A stretch of 64,000 bases of DNA from Martinezella lusitana (GTDB taxonomy: Bacteria; Pseudomonadota; Alphaproteobacteria; Rhizobiales; Rhizobiaceae): the NCBI RefSeq assembly GCF_010668395.1, contig NZ_WUEY01000026.1:18108-82107 (forward strand). Direction: 5' to 3'. The position numbers and the translations under genes are program-made. The notes under the pieces are model-generated. The model was not told the DNA's origin, did no database searches, and saw nothing but the letters and a program-made list of their open reading frames with translations. Shown in pieces: positions 8,324-17,145 of the stretch (within the stretch, counting starts at the first letter, position 1; every line of letters begins with the position of its first letter).

Positions 8324-9529
8324 TGCTGTCCTACCCTCGGGACGCTGCAGCTTGAGCGTGAAGGCCGCAGCGATGGCGGCGGCGGCCGCACTCGCGATGA
8401 TCGGGCCGAGATAAGTACCCGTGCGGTCGAACACGAAGCCGGCGGCAGTCGGACCGAGGAGAGCCGCGATACCGACGCCGGTATAGAGATAACCGAGCAT
8501 GGCGCCGATGTTGCGGGTGCCGAAAAGATCGGCTGCAACGGCGGGATAGAGACCGACACAGCCTCCATAGACCGCGCCGAAAACCACGGCGAAGATGGCG
8601 AGCATGGCAAAACCATCCGCGAAAGCCCACAGGACGAAAGAGGCGGCCACACCGGCGGTCAAGGCCGCGAGCATGCGCACCGCACCCAGACGATCGCCAA
8701 GGCCCGCCAGCACGAAGCGCCCGAACACATTTCCAATGCCGATCAGAGCAATCAGGGTTGTCCCGGCGTCGAGCGGAAGGCCAAGATCGCGGGCGGCTGG
8801 AACGATATGGACGTAAGGGATGAAAATGCAGAAGGAGCCCAGAACGATAACAAGATAGAAAAGCGGGAACCCGGGCGTGCGCCAGGCGGCAAGCGGGCTG
8901 AGCGTCGCCGGCGTCGGTGTCGCCGTGTTCAAATCGGCGGCGGCGCGGCGGCGGCGAATGAGCATGGCGGCTGGAGGACCGACGACAGCGATCACGGCGG
9001 CAAGCATGAGAAAGCAGCCGCGCCAGCCGAGATAGGGGATGAGACGACCGACGGTGAAGGGCAAGACGAGCGTTCCGAGCCCCAGGCCCGCCGTCGCGAT
9101 GCCGGAAGCCCGGGCGCGTTGGCGGACGAACCAGGACTGCACGGCCCCGATTGCCGGCACATAGGACAGCCCGATGCCGATACCGACGCCGGCGCCATAA
9201 GCGACGTAAAGCATGGGAAGCGAGGTGGACCGGCTTGCCGCGACGTAACCGATGACCATCGCAATGACGCCGGCGGCGACGAGCCTGCTGGTCGACCACC
9301 GATCGGCAAGTGGCCCGGCGACCGCGCCCAGCGAATAGAAGATGAAGGCCCCGATCGAGAAGACCAGCGCGATCTCGCCGCGCGATGCATTGAACTCGGC
9401 CGACAAACCCGGAAACAGCGCCGAAAAGGCGTAGGCGGAGCCAAAGGTGATGGCTGTCGTGGCATGCGCACCGGCAACGACACGCCAGCCATATCGCGTG
9501 TCGGGTTCTTCTTGGCTAAACTGAAGCAT
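8318..9529 (-). CDS. MFS transporter, OFA (oxalate/formate antiporter-like) family
   Basis: 403 residues from the ATG at 9527-9529 (MLQFSQEEPDTRYGWRVVAG). The frame is open further upstream to 9895, but that part is Arg/Ser-rich without a family match. The protein has about 12 hydrophobic segments and MFS landmarks such as GPLADRWSTSRL in loop 2-3, GIGIGLSYVPAIGAVQSWF and the second-half GLGDRLGAVRM. The OFA family exchanges small mono- or dicarboxylates across the inner membrane. It is convergent with the molybdenum hydroxylase operon and could move that enzyme's substrate or product, but this is inference. Confidence 0.85.
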   Translation of the reverse strand: MLQFSQEEPDTRYGWRVVAGAHATTAITFGSAYAFSALFPGLSAEFNASRGEIALVFSIGAFIFYSLGAVAGPLADRWSTSRLVAAGVIAMVIGYVAASRSTSLPMLYVAYGAGVGIGIGLSYVPAIGAVQSWFVRQRARASGIATAGLGLGTLVLPFTVGRLIPYLGWRGCFLMLAAVIAVVGPPAAMLIRRRRAAADLNTATPTPATLSPLAAWRTPGFPLFYLVIVLGSFCIFIPYVHIVPAARDLGLPLDAGTTLIALIGIGNVFGRFVLAGLGDRLGAVRMLAALTAGVAASFVLWAFADGFAMLAIFAVVFGAVYGGCVGLYPAVAADLFGTRNIGAMLGYLYTGVGIAALLGPTAAGFVFDRTGTYLGPIIASAAAAAIAAAFTLKLQRPEGRTAP

Positions 9530-10258
9530 GGGATTCCGTGTGGGGCTTGCTGCAAAAATCGCAATAGAAGTAGGCTTTTGCGACAGATAAATACAGCAGC
9601 TTTTTGCGCCTGGAGTCAGGCTGCAAGTCGTCCGAAACGGCAATGGAAATGGACGCGAACATGGTCTTCGCAGTTCCTGCCGGACTGCTCCGAAGGCGGC
9701 GCGCAGCCCGACCGCACGGCCGCCGGCGAGACTTACCGTCTTAAAACGCGCACCTGCTTCAAAAGCCGCACTTCTATTCAATAGCGGGCCCATGCGCGAG
9801 TGCATAACCTTGCGGGATAGTTGTTCAATAGCGGCCACACGGGAGGGAGTGGAACAGCAGGCGGCTGTGGGAAAGCAAACTGGCTCACTCAGCATAAGCC
9901 GACCGCGCCTGCGCCGCCGCCCGCTCCGATTTCCGCCACAGATAATTCGAAGGTGCCTTGTCCCATGCCTTCAAGGCATGGGGAAAGACCTACAAAGTCT
10001 TTTTCGGAAGAAGGCTAACGGCATAGATATGCAGCAACGGAATACGAGAGAAGTTGCTTACAGGCGATGTTCTCCATCCGGAAACATACGACGTTACAAT
10101 AGTTTGCCGCCAGTGCATTGCAACATTTCCACGATACCCCATCGTCTGGCTGCTCCAGTCTTCTCATCCATGGACGGGCATCGGAAGATGCCGTGGCCCA
10201 TGCCTCATCAAACATCTGAACCGCCTACCCGCTTAACTCGCAACAAGGAATACAGAAA
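9530..10258. other. 729-base non-coding stretch with a palindrome and short direct repeats
   Basis: No convincing gene. It contains an 11-base direct repeat TTCAATAGCGG at 9777-9787 and 9824-9834, and a perfect palindrome at 9962-9982. Open frames on either strand give Arg/Ser/Pro-rich products without motifs. The left end should hold the promoter of the leftward MFS gene and the right end that of the glutathione S-transferase gene. It could also be an eroded gene or mobile-element remnant; I see no transposase motif. Confidence 0.55.
9962..9982. repeat. Perfect palindrome (10-bp arms)
   Basis: Arms CCCATGCCTT and AAGGCATGGG flank a single central C. Such a hairpin can be an operator, a REP-like element or an end structure of an IS200/IS605-type element. 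It is followed by GGAAAGACC, not a T-run, so a terminator is less likely. No gene ends nearby. Confidence 0.45.
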
Positions 10259-10891
10259 ATGAAACTCTACCAATCGAAGGGCTCGCCGAACTCCCGCCGC
10301 GTCCGCATCCTGATCGCAGAAAAGGGCCTGGACGTCGAACTCGTTCCGGTGGACCTCGGCGCCAAGGAGCAGTTCTCCGACGCCTATCGGGCGATCAATC
10401 CTCGCCAAGTCGTCCCGACCCTGGTGCTCGACAACGGCACGGCGATCGGCGAAGTGCCCGTCATACAGCGTTATCTCGATGAGGTGCATCCCGAGGTGCC
10501 ACTGTTGGGCTCGCCCCCCGAAGAGCGCGCCATCGTCGGCATGTGGGACCGCCGCGTCGAGACGGAAGGCTTTGCTTCCGTCATGGAGGCTATCCGCAAC
10601 ACGGTTGCCGGCTTGAAGGATCGGGCGATCGCAGGCCCGCATAACTATGCCCAAATCCCGGATCTTATCGAGCGCAGCAAGCAGCGGGTCGCCAACTTCT
10701 ATTCCGATCTGGAAAGCCGTCTGCAGACCGCACCCTTCGTTGCCGGAGAGAAGTTCACGGTGGCCGACATCACGACGCTCGTGACCATCGATTTCGCGAC
10801 CAATGCGATCTCCATGCCGATCCCGGACGGCGCTGCAGCCACGAAGGACTGGTATCAGAAGGTGTCCAGCCGCCCGAGCGCCCAGGCCTGA
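10259..10891 (+). CDS. Glutathione S-transferase family protein
   Basis: 210 residues. The N-terminal thioredoxin-like half starts MKLYQSKGSPNSRRVRILIAEKGL, with the Ser-Pro-Asn-Ser region where bacterial GSTs bind the glutathione thiol, then the cis-Pro region RQVVPTLVLDNG and the glutathione gamma-Glu contact GEVPVIQRYLDE. The C-terminal helical half has the N-capping motif FTVADITTL. The soluble enzyme should conjugate or reduce electrophiles with glutathione. It stands alone at the left of the redox/detoxification island; substrate unknown. The end reads SSRPSAQA, typical of full-length members. Confidence 0.9.
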   Translation: MKLYQSKGSPNSRRVRILIAEKGLDVELVPVDLGAKEQFSDAYRAINPRQVVPTLVLDNGTAIGEVPVIQRYLDEVHPEVPLLGSPPEERAIVGMWDRRVETEGFASVMEAIRNTVAGLKDRAIAGPHNYAQIPDLIERSKQRVANFYSDLESRLQTAPFVAGEKFTVADITTLVTIDFATNAISMPIPDGAAATKDWYQKVSSRPSAQA

Positions 10892-11256
10892 GGCGTTCGC
10901 CATCCCCGAGGAGTCGTCACGCATTGTCGGCTCCTCGACCCTTTGGATCAGGGCGGTCAGCGGCCTGCCAAACACTGGCTCGCCACCAACGCAACGGCAT
11001 CCTTCCGTGGTAACCGAATGCGCCGGGGCTTCCCGATCCGGGCAAATCGTCCAGTCTCCATCCTATCGATGATCCTGCGGCGTCGTTGCGGCGAATACAG
11101 GCCCCTGCGCTCAGATTGGCCGGCGGAGGCTTTTTCGACCGGAGACACGCGATCTGGCCTGGCGAGGTCCACCTTCCAATTCGAAGCCATCGACCATGTT
11201 CGCAGGCGGGCCGGCCGTCCCTCATTTCCGTTTCGGCATTTTTGGAAACCGGTCGC
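10892..11256. other. Intergenic region between convergent genes
   Basis: 365 bases between the rightward glutathione S-transferase gene and the leftward SnoaL-like gene. Several short open frames exist but none has a ribosome site or recognisable motif. I see no strong hairpin terminator. Confidence 0.5.
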
Positions 11257-11685
11257 TTAAACAGCGAGGTTTTTGAGTCCGTGGTCGATTTTCAAGCTGT
11301 CCAGCAGCGCTTGGGGTTCGAAATATGCCACCCATATGTCGATCGCAAGTCCGTTGCGGACTGTCCAATGTTCGGAAATCTTGATCATGTCATCTCGGCC
11401 GGTGAGACCGAAGTTGCAAAGCGCGACGGCCTTCTCGCCATCCGCAAAGAAGACGTCGTAGCTGAAGCGGCCGAAGTCGAGGACGTCGGGCAAGTTCGGA
11501 AGGACCTGATCGCGGAAGAAGGCGCCACCATGATGCACACCGCCCCACGGAAGATAGTTCGGCGCAGTGGTGATGAAGTCGGGATGGAGATAGGGAGCAA
11601 AGTCCGTCAGCCTCTTCTGCACGCCGGCCTGGTAATAGGCATCGACGACGGTAAGCGTCTCGCTGGTTTTCGAATGTACGGCCAT
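11257..11685 (-). CDS. SnoaL-like / NTF2-fold protein
   Basis: 142 residues. The sequence LTVVDAYYQAGVQKRLTDFAPYLHPDFITTAPNYLPWGG followed by the long strands FSYDVFFADGEKAVALCNFGLTGR and KISEHWTVRNGLAIDIWVAYFEP follows the cone-shaped alpha+beta fold of SnoaL and NTF2-like proteins. Members act as small cyclases, isomerases or binding proteins for hydrophobic compounds. It is the most downstream of three leftward small genes (with two ABM-type genes) but the gaps are over 200 bases, so each may have its own promoter. Upstream lie two inverted repeats (11783-11821). Specific reaction unknown. Confidence 0.8.
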   Translation of the reverse strand: MAVHSKTSETLTVVDAYYQAGVQKRLTDFAPYLHPDFITTAPNYLPWGGVHHGGAFFRDQVLPNLPDVLDFGRFSYDVFFADGEKAVALCNFGLTGRDDMIKISEHWTVRNGLAIDIWVAYFEPQALLDSLKIDHGLKNLAV

Positions 11686-11782
11686 AGGGCAATCCTCGCT
11701 GGTGGTCGGCTATGGGAAGCGGACCAGGTCCATGTCTCGTTTTCGTGGCTGCAAAGTAGGCTGACGCACATCGGAATGATTG

Positions 11783-11821
11783 AAAGCTCATCGCAGCTTT
11801 AGAATTTTCCGAACTGAAAAT
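11783..11821. promoter_or_regulatory. Two adjacent inverted repeats, candidate operator
   Basis: AAAGCT/AGCTTT (11783-11788 and 11795-11800, 6-base spacer) is followed after 3 bases by ATTTTC/GAAAAT (11804-11809 and 11816-11821, 6-base spacer). Both have equal geometry and lie about 100 bases upstream of the SnoaL-like start at 11685. The equal spacing and the AT-rich context suggest a tandem site for a dimeric regulator. Confidence 0.4.
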
Positions 11822-11939
11822 GCCTTGCCTGCGCTGGCGGGCTACCATCCGTTTTGGAGTTCTTGCAGTGAATCTGCCTGCCGTTGTGAAGAGCCTGCAA
11901 TCGACTCTTCGCCAATCGATACCGCGCATAGGTTTCGAG

Positions 11940-12239
11940 CTATGAGGCCGCCTTTAGAATATGGACCGTAAGGTGGGCGAGATGCGGTTTCACCGTTTGA
12001 AGGAATAGACCGAGGTTTGCGCCCTTGTTGTGCGCATCCAGAGCTTCGGAAGACGTCCACTTTTCGACCACCATGAACGAGTCAGCGCCTATCCGGTCTC
12101 CACCATCCGCATCGACCAGCGGCTGATATTCGATGCATCCTTCCTCCTCGAGGACGAGCGGTCGCATCTTGTTGAACGCTGCGAGGACAAACTCGCGTTG
12201 GCCAGGACTTGCGGTCAGCATTGCCACAACATGTATCAT
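11940..12239 (-). CDS. Antibiotic biosynthesis monooxygenase (ABM) domain protein
   Basis: 99 residues from the ATG at 12237-12239, chosen because AAGGGA lies 9 bases upstream; a longer frame from 12365 lacks a ribosome site. The protein MIHVVAMLTASPGQREFVLAAF continues to GCIEYQPLVDADG and DSFMVVEKWTSSEALDAHNKG, the ferredoxin-like ABM fold of YgiN-type quinol monooxygenases. Such small dimers act on quinols or polycyclic aromatics, or serve as stress proteins. It resembles the ABM protein at 25682-25981 in length and along much of the chain. It is 254 bases upstream of the SnoaL-like gene on the same strand. Confidence 0.85.
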   Translation of the reverse strand: MIHVVAMLTASPGQREFVLAAFNKMRPLVLEEEGCIEYQPLVDADGGDRIGADSFMVVEKWTSSEALDAHNKGANLGLFLQTVKPHLAHLTVHILKAAS

Positions 12240-12455
12240 TGGGTGATCCCTTATGACCTCCTTCAAACTGCGTACACGTTGGCGGCGGCACGCTATTGAA
12301 GGATCTTGATCGAAAATCGAGTAGCCTTGATACCGGCGTACCATGGCACGCGCGGATATAGCCAAAGAAGATGCAGCAAAAGCCGCTCCGTCCGGCCGAC
12401 AACACGGATGGTCATTTTGAGCGACCGGGACTTTTCGATCCGGACGGAGTATCGT

Positions 12456-12830
12456 CTACCCGACTGCCATGTTGAGACGTGATCCGGGTGTCGCCGCTGA
12501 CGGCTTCCGGCCGGTTTCCTGATCCGCGGAAGCCGGTTCTCCGCCAAACTGATAAATCGTGAGGATCGCGACGTGGCTGGCGACAAGGGCGAAGATGTCT
12601 GCCACTTCGGCAGACTTTCGCAGCCTTTCGAAGGTCTCCGCGGACCGCCATCCAAGGGATATCGAAATCGGCCGCCCCCACTCGGGCTCCTGAGGTTCAC
12701 CATCCGCCCTCACATCGAACCAGATGCATTCCGGGTTCGCCCTGACGGCGTCTGCCACGCGGTCCAGAAAGCGCAGCAACGGCTGCGTTCTGCCGGGCCG
12801 TACGCGGGCATCTACCACAAGCTCTATCAT
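12456..12830 (-). CDS. ABM-like protein with C-terminal tail
   Basis: 124 residues from the ATG at 12828-12830, with AAAGGAA 8 bases upstream. The core MIELVVDARVRPGRTQPLLRFL then ANPECIWFDVRADG and ISISLGWRSAETFERLRKSA fits the antibiotic biosynthesis monooxygenase fold. A tail of about 25 residues (EPASADQETGRKPSAATPG region) is polar and probably disordered. It is less like the other two ABM proteins of the window than they are like each other. An upstream in-frame extension to 13163 has no ribosome site and no similarity I recognise. Confidence 0.68.
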   Translation of the reverse strand: MIELVVDARVRPGRTQPLLRFLDRVADAVRANPECIWFDVRADGEPQEPEWGRPISISLGWRSAETFERLRKSAEVADIFALVASHVAILTIYQFGGEPASADQETGRKPSAATPGSRLNMAVG

Positions 12831-13239
12831 GGCGAGTTCCTTTAACCTTCGGGGCATACTGACAGCAGGACGGTCGGCGCTATTGAAGACTCTTGAGGTA
12901 GAATCCATTCCGCCTCGTCGCGGTTCCCGGAAGCCGGCGGAAAGCCTGACATCGTGTTTGAGACCAGCCTCATCCGTGTCTCGATCCACAAGCCCGAACC
13001 ATGGCGGCGATGGATCGGAAGAGCAGCCGTGGCAATATATTCCGGGCCATCCCCAGTATCCCATTGCGCCGGCTTCATCAGCAGTCAGGCCCTCGATCTT
13101 AACGACGAGCAGCAGTGACATCATGAATAGCCATGCCTCGCCGGCATGACTGCCAACCAACAAAGTCTTTCACTAACAGACTGGAAAACAATAGCTTTTC
13201 CCTCAGGGAAATCATCCCTGGATAGAAGGAAACAGAACT
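12831..13239. other. Divergent intergenic region with an inverted repeat
   Basis: 409 bases between the leftward ABM-like gene and the rightward SDR gene. No convincing gene. The repeat TTTCCCTCAGGGAAA (13197-13211; arms TTTCCC and GGGAAA) lies 28 bases before the SDR start. GAAGGAAAC close to the SDR ATG is its ribosome site. Confidence 0.55.
13197..13211. promoter_or_regulatory. Inverted repeat TTTCCC-TCA-GGGAAA
   Basis: A perfect 6-bp inverted repeat with a 3-base spacer just upstream of the SDR gene. A related element, sharing TTTCCCT and CAGG then AAA, lies upstream of the RND efflux operon (32277-32296). It may be an operator that overlaps the promoter or start of the transcript. Confidence 0.4.
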
Positions 13240-13983
13240 ATGGGAAAGCTCTCAGGTAAAACAGCGCTCGTGACGGGCGCCTCTCGCGGCATCGGCCGCT
13301 CGGCCGCCCTAGCGCTTGCGGATGCGGGCGCCACGGTGCTCGTTCATTACTCTCAAGCCGGGCCGGAAGCCGACGCCGTCGTCACTGAAATTCGCAGCAA
13401 GGGCGGCAAAGCCGAAAAGCTCAAGGCCGATCTTTCCACCGCGAATGGCCCGTTCGAACTCGCCGAACAGGTCAAGAAAGTCACCGGCCGGCTCGACGTT
13501 CTCGTAGCAAATGCGGGCGTCTCCAAGGCCGCATCCATCGAGGAAACCCGCGTCGAAGACTTCGACCACCAGTTCGCGGTGAACGTTCGCGCACCGTTCT
13601 TCCTCGTGCAACAGCTCTTGCCGATCCTTGGAGAGTCCTCCAGCGTCGTGCTGGTGTCTTCACTGGCCGCTCATGCGGCTGTCGGAAACCTTCCGGCATA
13701 TGCCGCAACGAAGGGCGCGATCGACACTCTGGTCAAGCATTTCGCATCCGCCCTCGGTTCGCGCGGCATCCGCGTGAACGCGGTTGCTCCGGGCGTCGTC
13801 GCCACCGACATGTCGAACTTCGCCAAGACCGAAGCCGGCAAGGAATTCACCCTTGGGATCCAGGCGATCAAGCGGGTCGCGCAGCCGGTCGATATCAGCG
13901 GTGCGATTGCGTTTCTCGCATCCGACGATTCCCAATGGATCACGGGCGACACACTCCGCGTCGATGGCGGCTCGAAGCTCTAA
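13240..13983 (+). CDS. Short-chain dehydrogenase/reductase (SDR)
   Basis: 247 residues, classical SDR. Cofactor motif TGASRGIG (residues 12-19), NAG motif (91-93), catalytic Ser141, Tyr154 and Lys158 (PAYAATKGA), and the C-terminal AIAFLASDDSQWITGDTLRVDGG. The enzyme should oxidise an alcohol or reduce a carbonyl with NAD(P)(H); FabG-like overall, but the setting is detoxification rather than fatty-acid synthesis. It is close in sequence to the SDR at 17146-17892, and both have HY after VLV/VIV at the end of strand 2 (VLVHY, VIVHY). It stands alone, with an inverted repeat upstream. Confidence 0.92.
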   Translation: MGKLSGKTALVTGASRGIGRSAALALADAGATVLVHYSQAGPEADAVVTEIRSKGGKAEKLKADLSTANGPFELAEQVKKVTGRLDVLVANAGVSKAASIEETRVEDFDHQFAVNVRAPFFLVQQLLPILGESSSVVLVSSLAAHAAVGNLPAYAATKGAIDTLVKHFASALGSRGIRVNAVAPGVVATDMSNFAKTEAGKEFTLGIQAIKRVAQPVDISGAIAFLASDDSQWITGDTLRVDGGSKL

Positions 13984-14599
13984 AGACAAGCCTCCCACAT
14001 CTGCGGCAGTCCAGGGTGGGAGACGATCGCAAGAAAACTGGCTGCCGGCGGCACGGTGGAAGCGTTGTCCGAGATGCGCGGAAAAGCCGGACTGCCGAAA
14101 GTGGGGTTCGTCCCTCGATGCCGCCGTTTCGCGGCCTTACTCCAAGGCAACCTATCAAAAGATGGCCAGCCCTACTTAGGCGGTCTTGGATGATGAACTC
14201 CCTATCTGCCGATTTGATCCCCTGCCCCCAGGTCGCAGGCTCGCCCTCCCCCACCCGTCAAAGATAATCGACACCCACAGATAGCGACGTTGTCGACCGA
14301 TATCATCACCATCTATCAGCACAGTTCCCTCGCAAGAGACGGGTGCGTTGGGTTCGGCACGTCAACTGCGCCTGCGGCCGAAACGCGGAGGTCGATCCGT
14401 GGCGGAATGGAGCAGCTGGCGCAGGAGCATGCGCGGCACCGGCTACCACCAGCGCATATGCCGGCATCCAATCAGCAAACGTTGGAGGAAGCTATTTGCA
14501 AAAAAAGCTCGGTGGCAGCCCGATGCCAAACCATCTGATGCTCGTGTCCACGAGACGCGCGCTTTGGGCGCGCGTCTCGTCCGTCAAGGCATCCGGCGA
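13984..14599. other. Non-coding stretch between convergent SDR and OYE genes
   Basis: 616 bases without a recognisable gene. Several overlapping open frames on both strands give Arg/Pro-rich products without motifs or ribosome sites. The right end carries a strong hairpin (14550-14580). The stretch may hold an eroded gene, but nothing in it is recognisable to me. Confidence 0.5.
14550..14580 (-). terminator. 13-bp perfect hairpin after the OYE gene
   Basis: ACGAGACGCGCGC (14550-14562) and GCGCGCGTCTCGT (14568-14580) are exact inverted repeats with a 5-base loop. It begins 20 bases beyond the OYE stop, on the side where its transcript ends. No T-run follows on either strand, so it may protect the 3' end or act with Rho. 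Confidence 0.6.
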
Positions 14600-15718
14600 C
14601 TATTCGGCCGCGAGCGCCTTCAGGAAGGGATAGTCTGTGTATCCCTTCTCGGTTCCACCATAGAAGGTGTCGCGATCATAGCGGTTCAAGGCCGCCCCGG
14701 CGCGGAGGCGCTCCGGTAGATCGGGATTGGCGATGAAGTGACGTCCGAAGGCAACGAGATCGGCATCACCCGAAGCGATCACGGCTTCGGCTTTCTGGCC
14801 GTCGTAGCCGCCCGCGGAAATGATCGGCGCCGAGAAGAGCTTCCGCAGCCGGGCAGTGGCGATCGGGTGCTCCATGCGCTCGACATCTTGCGAGCCTTTT
14901 ACGCGTGGCTCGACGATGTGGAGGTATGACATGTCGAGCTGGTCGAGACGCCTGGCGACATGATCGAACAGGCTTTCCGGATCGCTATCGCCCATTCCAT
15001 TGAAGGTGCCGCTCGGCGAAAGACGGACACCGAACCGTTTCGCGCCCCAGACGGATTTGACGGCCGTGGCGACATCGAGCAGGAACTGCGCGCGCTTCTC
15101 GACTCCGCCTCCGTAGCGGTCCGTCCGCTTGTTGGAGATGTCCTGAAGGAATTGGTCCGGCAGGTAACCATTGGCGGCATGGATTTCGACACCATCGAAA
15201 TCAGCCGCCACGGCGCGGGCCGCAGCCGCGCGGTAGAGTTCGACGACGTCTTGAATCTCGTCTTCGGAGAGCGCCCGTGGGGGCGTCGCCGGGACCCAGC
15301 CGTTCCGCGTGTAGGCAAGGCCGTCATAAGGAACAGCGCTCGGCGCGACTGGAACGCGGCCTCCGTTCAGATCCTCATGGGAGGTACGTCCGACATGCCA
15401 AAGCTGAAGATAGATGCGGCCGCCCTGGGCGTGAACCGCCTGTGTGATCCGAGACCATCCGGCGACCTGTTCGTCGTTATAGATGCCGGGCGCGCCCAGA
15501 TAGCCGCGGTTGTCGGGGGTTATCGTCGTAGCCTCGCTGATGATCAGGCCGCCGTCGCTGGCGCGTTGCTTGTAGTATTCGACCATCAGATCCCCTGGAA
15601 CGTCGGTGTCGAGGTTGGCGCGCAAGCGCGTCAGCGGCGCCATCACCACTCGATGCTTGAGGTCCATTTCGCCGATCCGGACCGGCGAGAACAGGCCGTG
15701 TTCTGATTGCAGACTCAT
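14600..15718 (-). CDS. Old Yellow Enzyme family alkene reductase (NemA-like)
   Basis: 372 residues from the ATG at 15716-15718, with AAGGAG 6 bases upstream. It is a TIM-barrel FMN ene-reductase: N-terminal LFSPVRIGEMDLKHRVVMAPLTRLRA, LQLWHVGRTSH, the substrate dyad His180 and Asn183 with proton donor Tyr185 (EIHAANGYLPDQFL), RYGGGVEKRAQFLL, and the C-terminal FMN phosphate region VAFGRHFIANPDLPERL. It should reduce activated C=C bonds, nitro esters or quinones with NAD(P)H. It follows the SDR-hydrolase-SDR-MFS gene set on the same strand after 199 bases. The canonical dyad contrasts with the second OYE of the window (38214-39323). Confidence 0.94.
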   Translation of the reverse strand: MSLQSEHGLFSPVRIGEMDLKHRVVMAPLTRLRANLDTDVPGDLMVEYYKQRASDGGLIISEATTITPDNRGYLGAPGIYNDEQVAGWSRITQAVHAQGGRIYLQLWHVGRTSHEDLNGGRVPVAPSAVPYDGLAYTRNGWVPATPPRALSEDEIQDVVELYRAAAARAVAADFDGVEIHAANGYLPDQFLQDISNKRTDRYGGGVEKRAQFLLDVATAVKSVWGAKRFGVRLSPSGTFNGMGDSDPESLFDHVARRLDQLDMSYLHIVEPRVKGSQDVERMEHPIATARLRKLFSAPIISAGGYDGQKAEAVIASGDADLVAFGRHFIANPDLPERLRAGAALNRYDRDTFYGGTEKGYTDYPFLKALAAE

Positions 15719-15917
15719 CTTCTTTCTCCTTGGATTGCAGTGATTTGCGTTGAAATCTCGGGATGCCGGGGGTGTCACTTACGCAGCAGCGTCGAATTGT
15801 GGAGGCTGTGCCTCCGATCGGTGCTCAGCCGGAACCCGGTCACACCGAATGGATTGGCTTGAGGTTATGTCTCGATGGATGGAACCGGCGGCCGTCATGA
15901 CCGCCGGTGACGGGCAG

Positions 15918-17099
15918 CTAGGCGACCTCGGCGACGTCGATCTTGGCGGAGACGCGCCCGAGGGTCAGGACCGTGAGCAGCGACAGGGCCGATAGCGTTC
16001 CCCCGATATACATCGCATTGAGCAGGCCCAGCTGGTCGACGACCACTCCCCCGACGAACGAGCCGACGGCGATGGAGATCTGGAAATTCGCGACGAACAG
16101 AGCCATCCCGCCTTCGGCAACGTTGGGAGCCGCCTTGGCCATCCACATCTGCAAAGCGACAGGCATGGCGCCGTAGGACAGGCCCCAGATCGCCAGCAGC
16201 GCCAGCGTGCCCACCTGCGATGTTCCGACCACCGGCAACAAGAACATCGGCAGCATCAGGAAGACGATCGTCGCAATGAACGTCTTTCGGATGCTGCGTG
16301 AGGCACCCGCGCCGCCTGCGAAATTGCCGGCCAGACCGATCGCGGTATAACCAAGGAGGATCGAGGAGATGGCGCCGCCACCGAAGCCTGAAATCTGCGC
16401 CAGAAAGGGCGTGACGTAGGTATATGTGGCGAACTGCGCAACGAGCACGAGAAACATCGCGGCCAGCCCTATGCGGCCTTGCTGCGTCTGCGCGATTCCC
16501 AGCAGATCGGATGGGCGGACGCGCTGCTGGACCTCAAGCTTCGGCAGCGAGCAGATCTGCGCGACGAACGCGAGAACGGAGATCGCAAGCGCGGCTCCGA
16601 AGGCCGCCCGCCAGCCGACGACATCGCCGATGAGTGCGCCCGCCGGGCCGCCGATCAGCATCCCGAGCGACACGCCCGCGAAGATGATCGAGGTGGCCCG
16701 CCCGACCTGGCTCTCCTCGACAAGACGCCCGCCCAGGCCCGCGCCAATGGCCCAGAAGCCGCCCAGGCCGACGCCGAACAATATGCGGCCGAAAATGAGG
16801 ACCATGAAGTTCGGGGCGATCATGGATACCAGATTGGAGATCGCCAAAAGAAACGACAGACCCAGCAGCACCAGGCGCCGGTCGTGGTTCTTGATCGCCA
16901 CGGTCACGAAGGGCGCGGCGACGGCTGCCAGGAGACCGGGTGCCGTCACCATCAGGCCGGCGGTACCTTCAGAGACGTCGAGCCCGTCGCCGATATAGCG
17001 CAACAGGCCGACCGGGAGGAATTCGGTCGTGCAGAAGACGGTTGCGCTGAGAGCGACGGCAAACACGCCCAACCAGTTCGAATTTTTATCCTGCGACAT
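15918..17099 (-). CDS. MFS efflux transporter (AraJ/arabinose-efflux-permease type)
   Basis: 393 residues from the ATG at 17097-17099 (MSQDKNSNWLGVFAVALSATVFCTTEFLPVGLL), with AAGGATAT upstream. The pattern FCTTEFLPVGLLRYIGDGLDVSEGTAGLMVTAPG and the loop 2-3 region KNHDRRLVLLGLS are typical of 12-TM sugar-efflux or drug-efflux MFS proteins (DHA1/DHA12). It should export a small organic compound by proton antiport. It lies 46 bases after the SDR gene on the same strand, so it probably belongs to the SDR-hydrolase-SDR operon and removes its substrate or product. Confidence 0.88.
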   Translation of the reverse strand: MSQDKNSNWLGVFAVALSATVFCTTEFLPVGLLRYIGDGLDVSEGTAGLMVTAPGLLAAVAAPFVTVAIKNHDRRLVLLGLSFLLAISNLVSMIAPNFMVLIFGRILFGVGLGGFWAIGAGLGGRLVEESQVGRATSIIFAGVSLGMLIGGPAGALIGDVVGWRAAFGAALAISVLAFVAQICSLPKLEVQQRVRPSDLLGIAQTQQGRIGLAAMFLVLVAQFATYTYVTPFLAQISGFGGGAISSILLGYTAIGLAGNFAGGAGASRSIRKTFIATIVFLMLPMFLLPVVGTSQVGTLALLAIWGLSYGAMPVALQMWMAKAAPNVAEGGMALFVANFQISIAVGSFVGGVVVDQLGLLNAMYIGGTLSALSLLTVLTLGRVSAKIDVAEVA

Positions 17100-17145
17100 A
17101 GGTAGATATCCTTTGCATTTGAGCCCGACGCACGGCGGCGTGCGT

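Noticed and set aside
8306..9784. 492-residue plus-strand open frame opposite the OFA carrier
   Set aside because: Composition rich in Gly, Arg, Glu and Asp without hydrophobic segments; it is the shadow of the membrane protein gene on the other strand.
9530..9895. N-terminal extension of the OFA carrier frame to 9895
   Set aside because: The extra ~120 residues are Arg/Ala/Pro-rich with no family match; the family start MLQFSQEE-like region and TM1 begin at 9529.
12833..13163. N-terminal extension of the ABM-like gene
   Set aside because: The 111 extra residues have no domain and no ribosome site, while AAAGGAA precedes the Met at 12830.
14550..14580. Riboswitch or attenuator reading of the strong hairpin
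   Set aside because: It lies downstream of the OYE gene and 570 bases past the SDR stop, with no upstream alternative structure seen; a 3'-end hairpin is simpler.
14290..14719. Three overlapping small open frames between the SDR and OYE genes
   Set aside because: They run in different frames over the same bases, lack motifs and extend into the OYE gene on the other strand.
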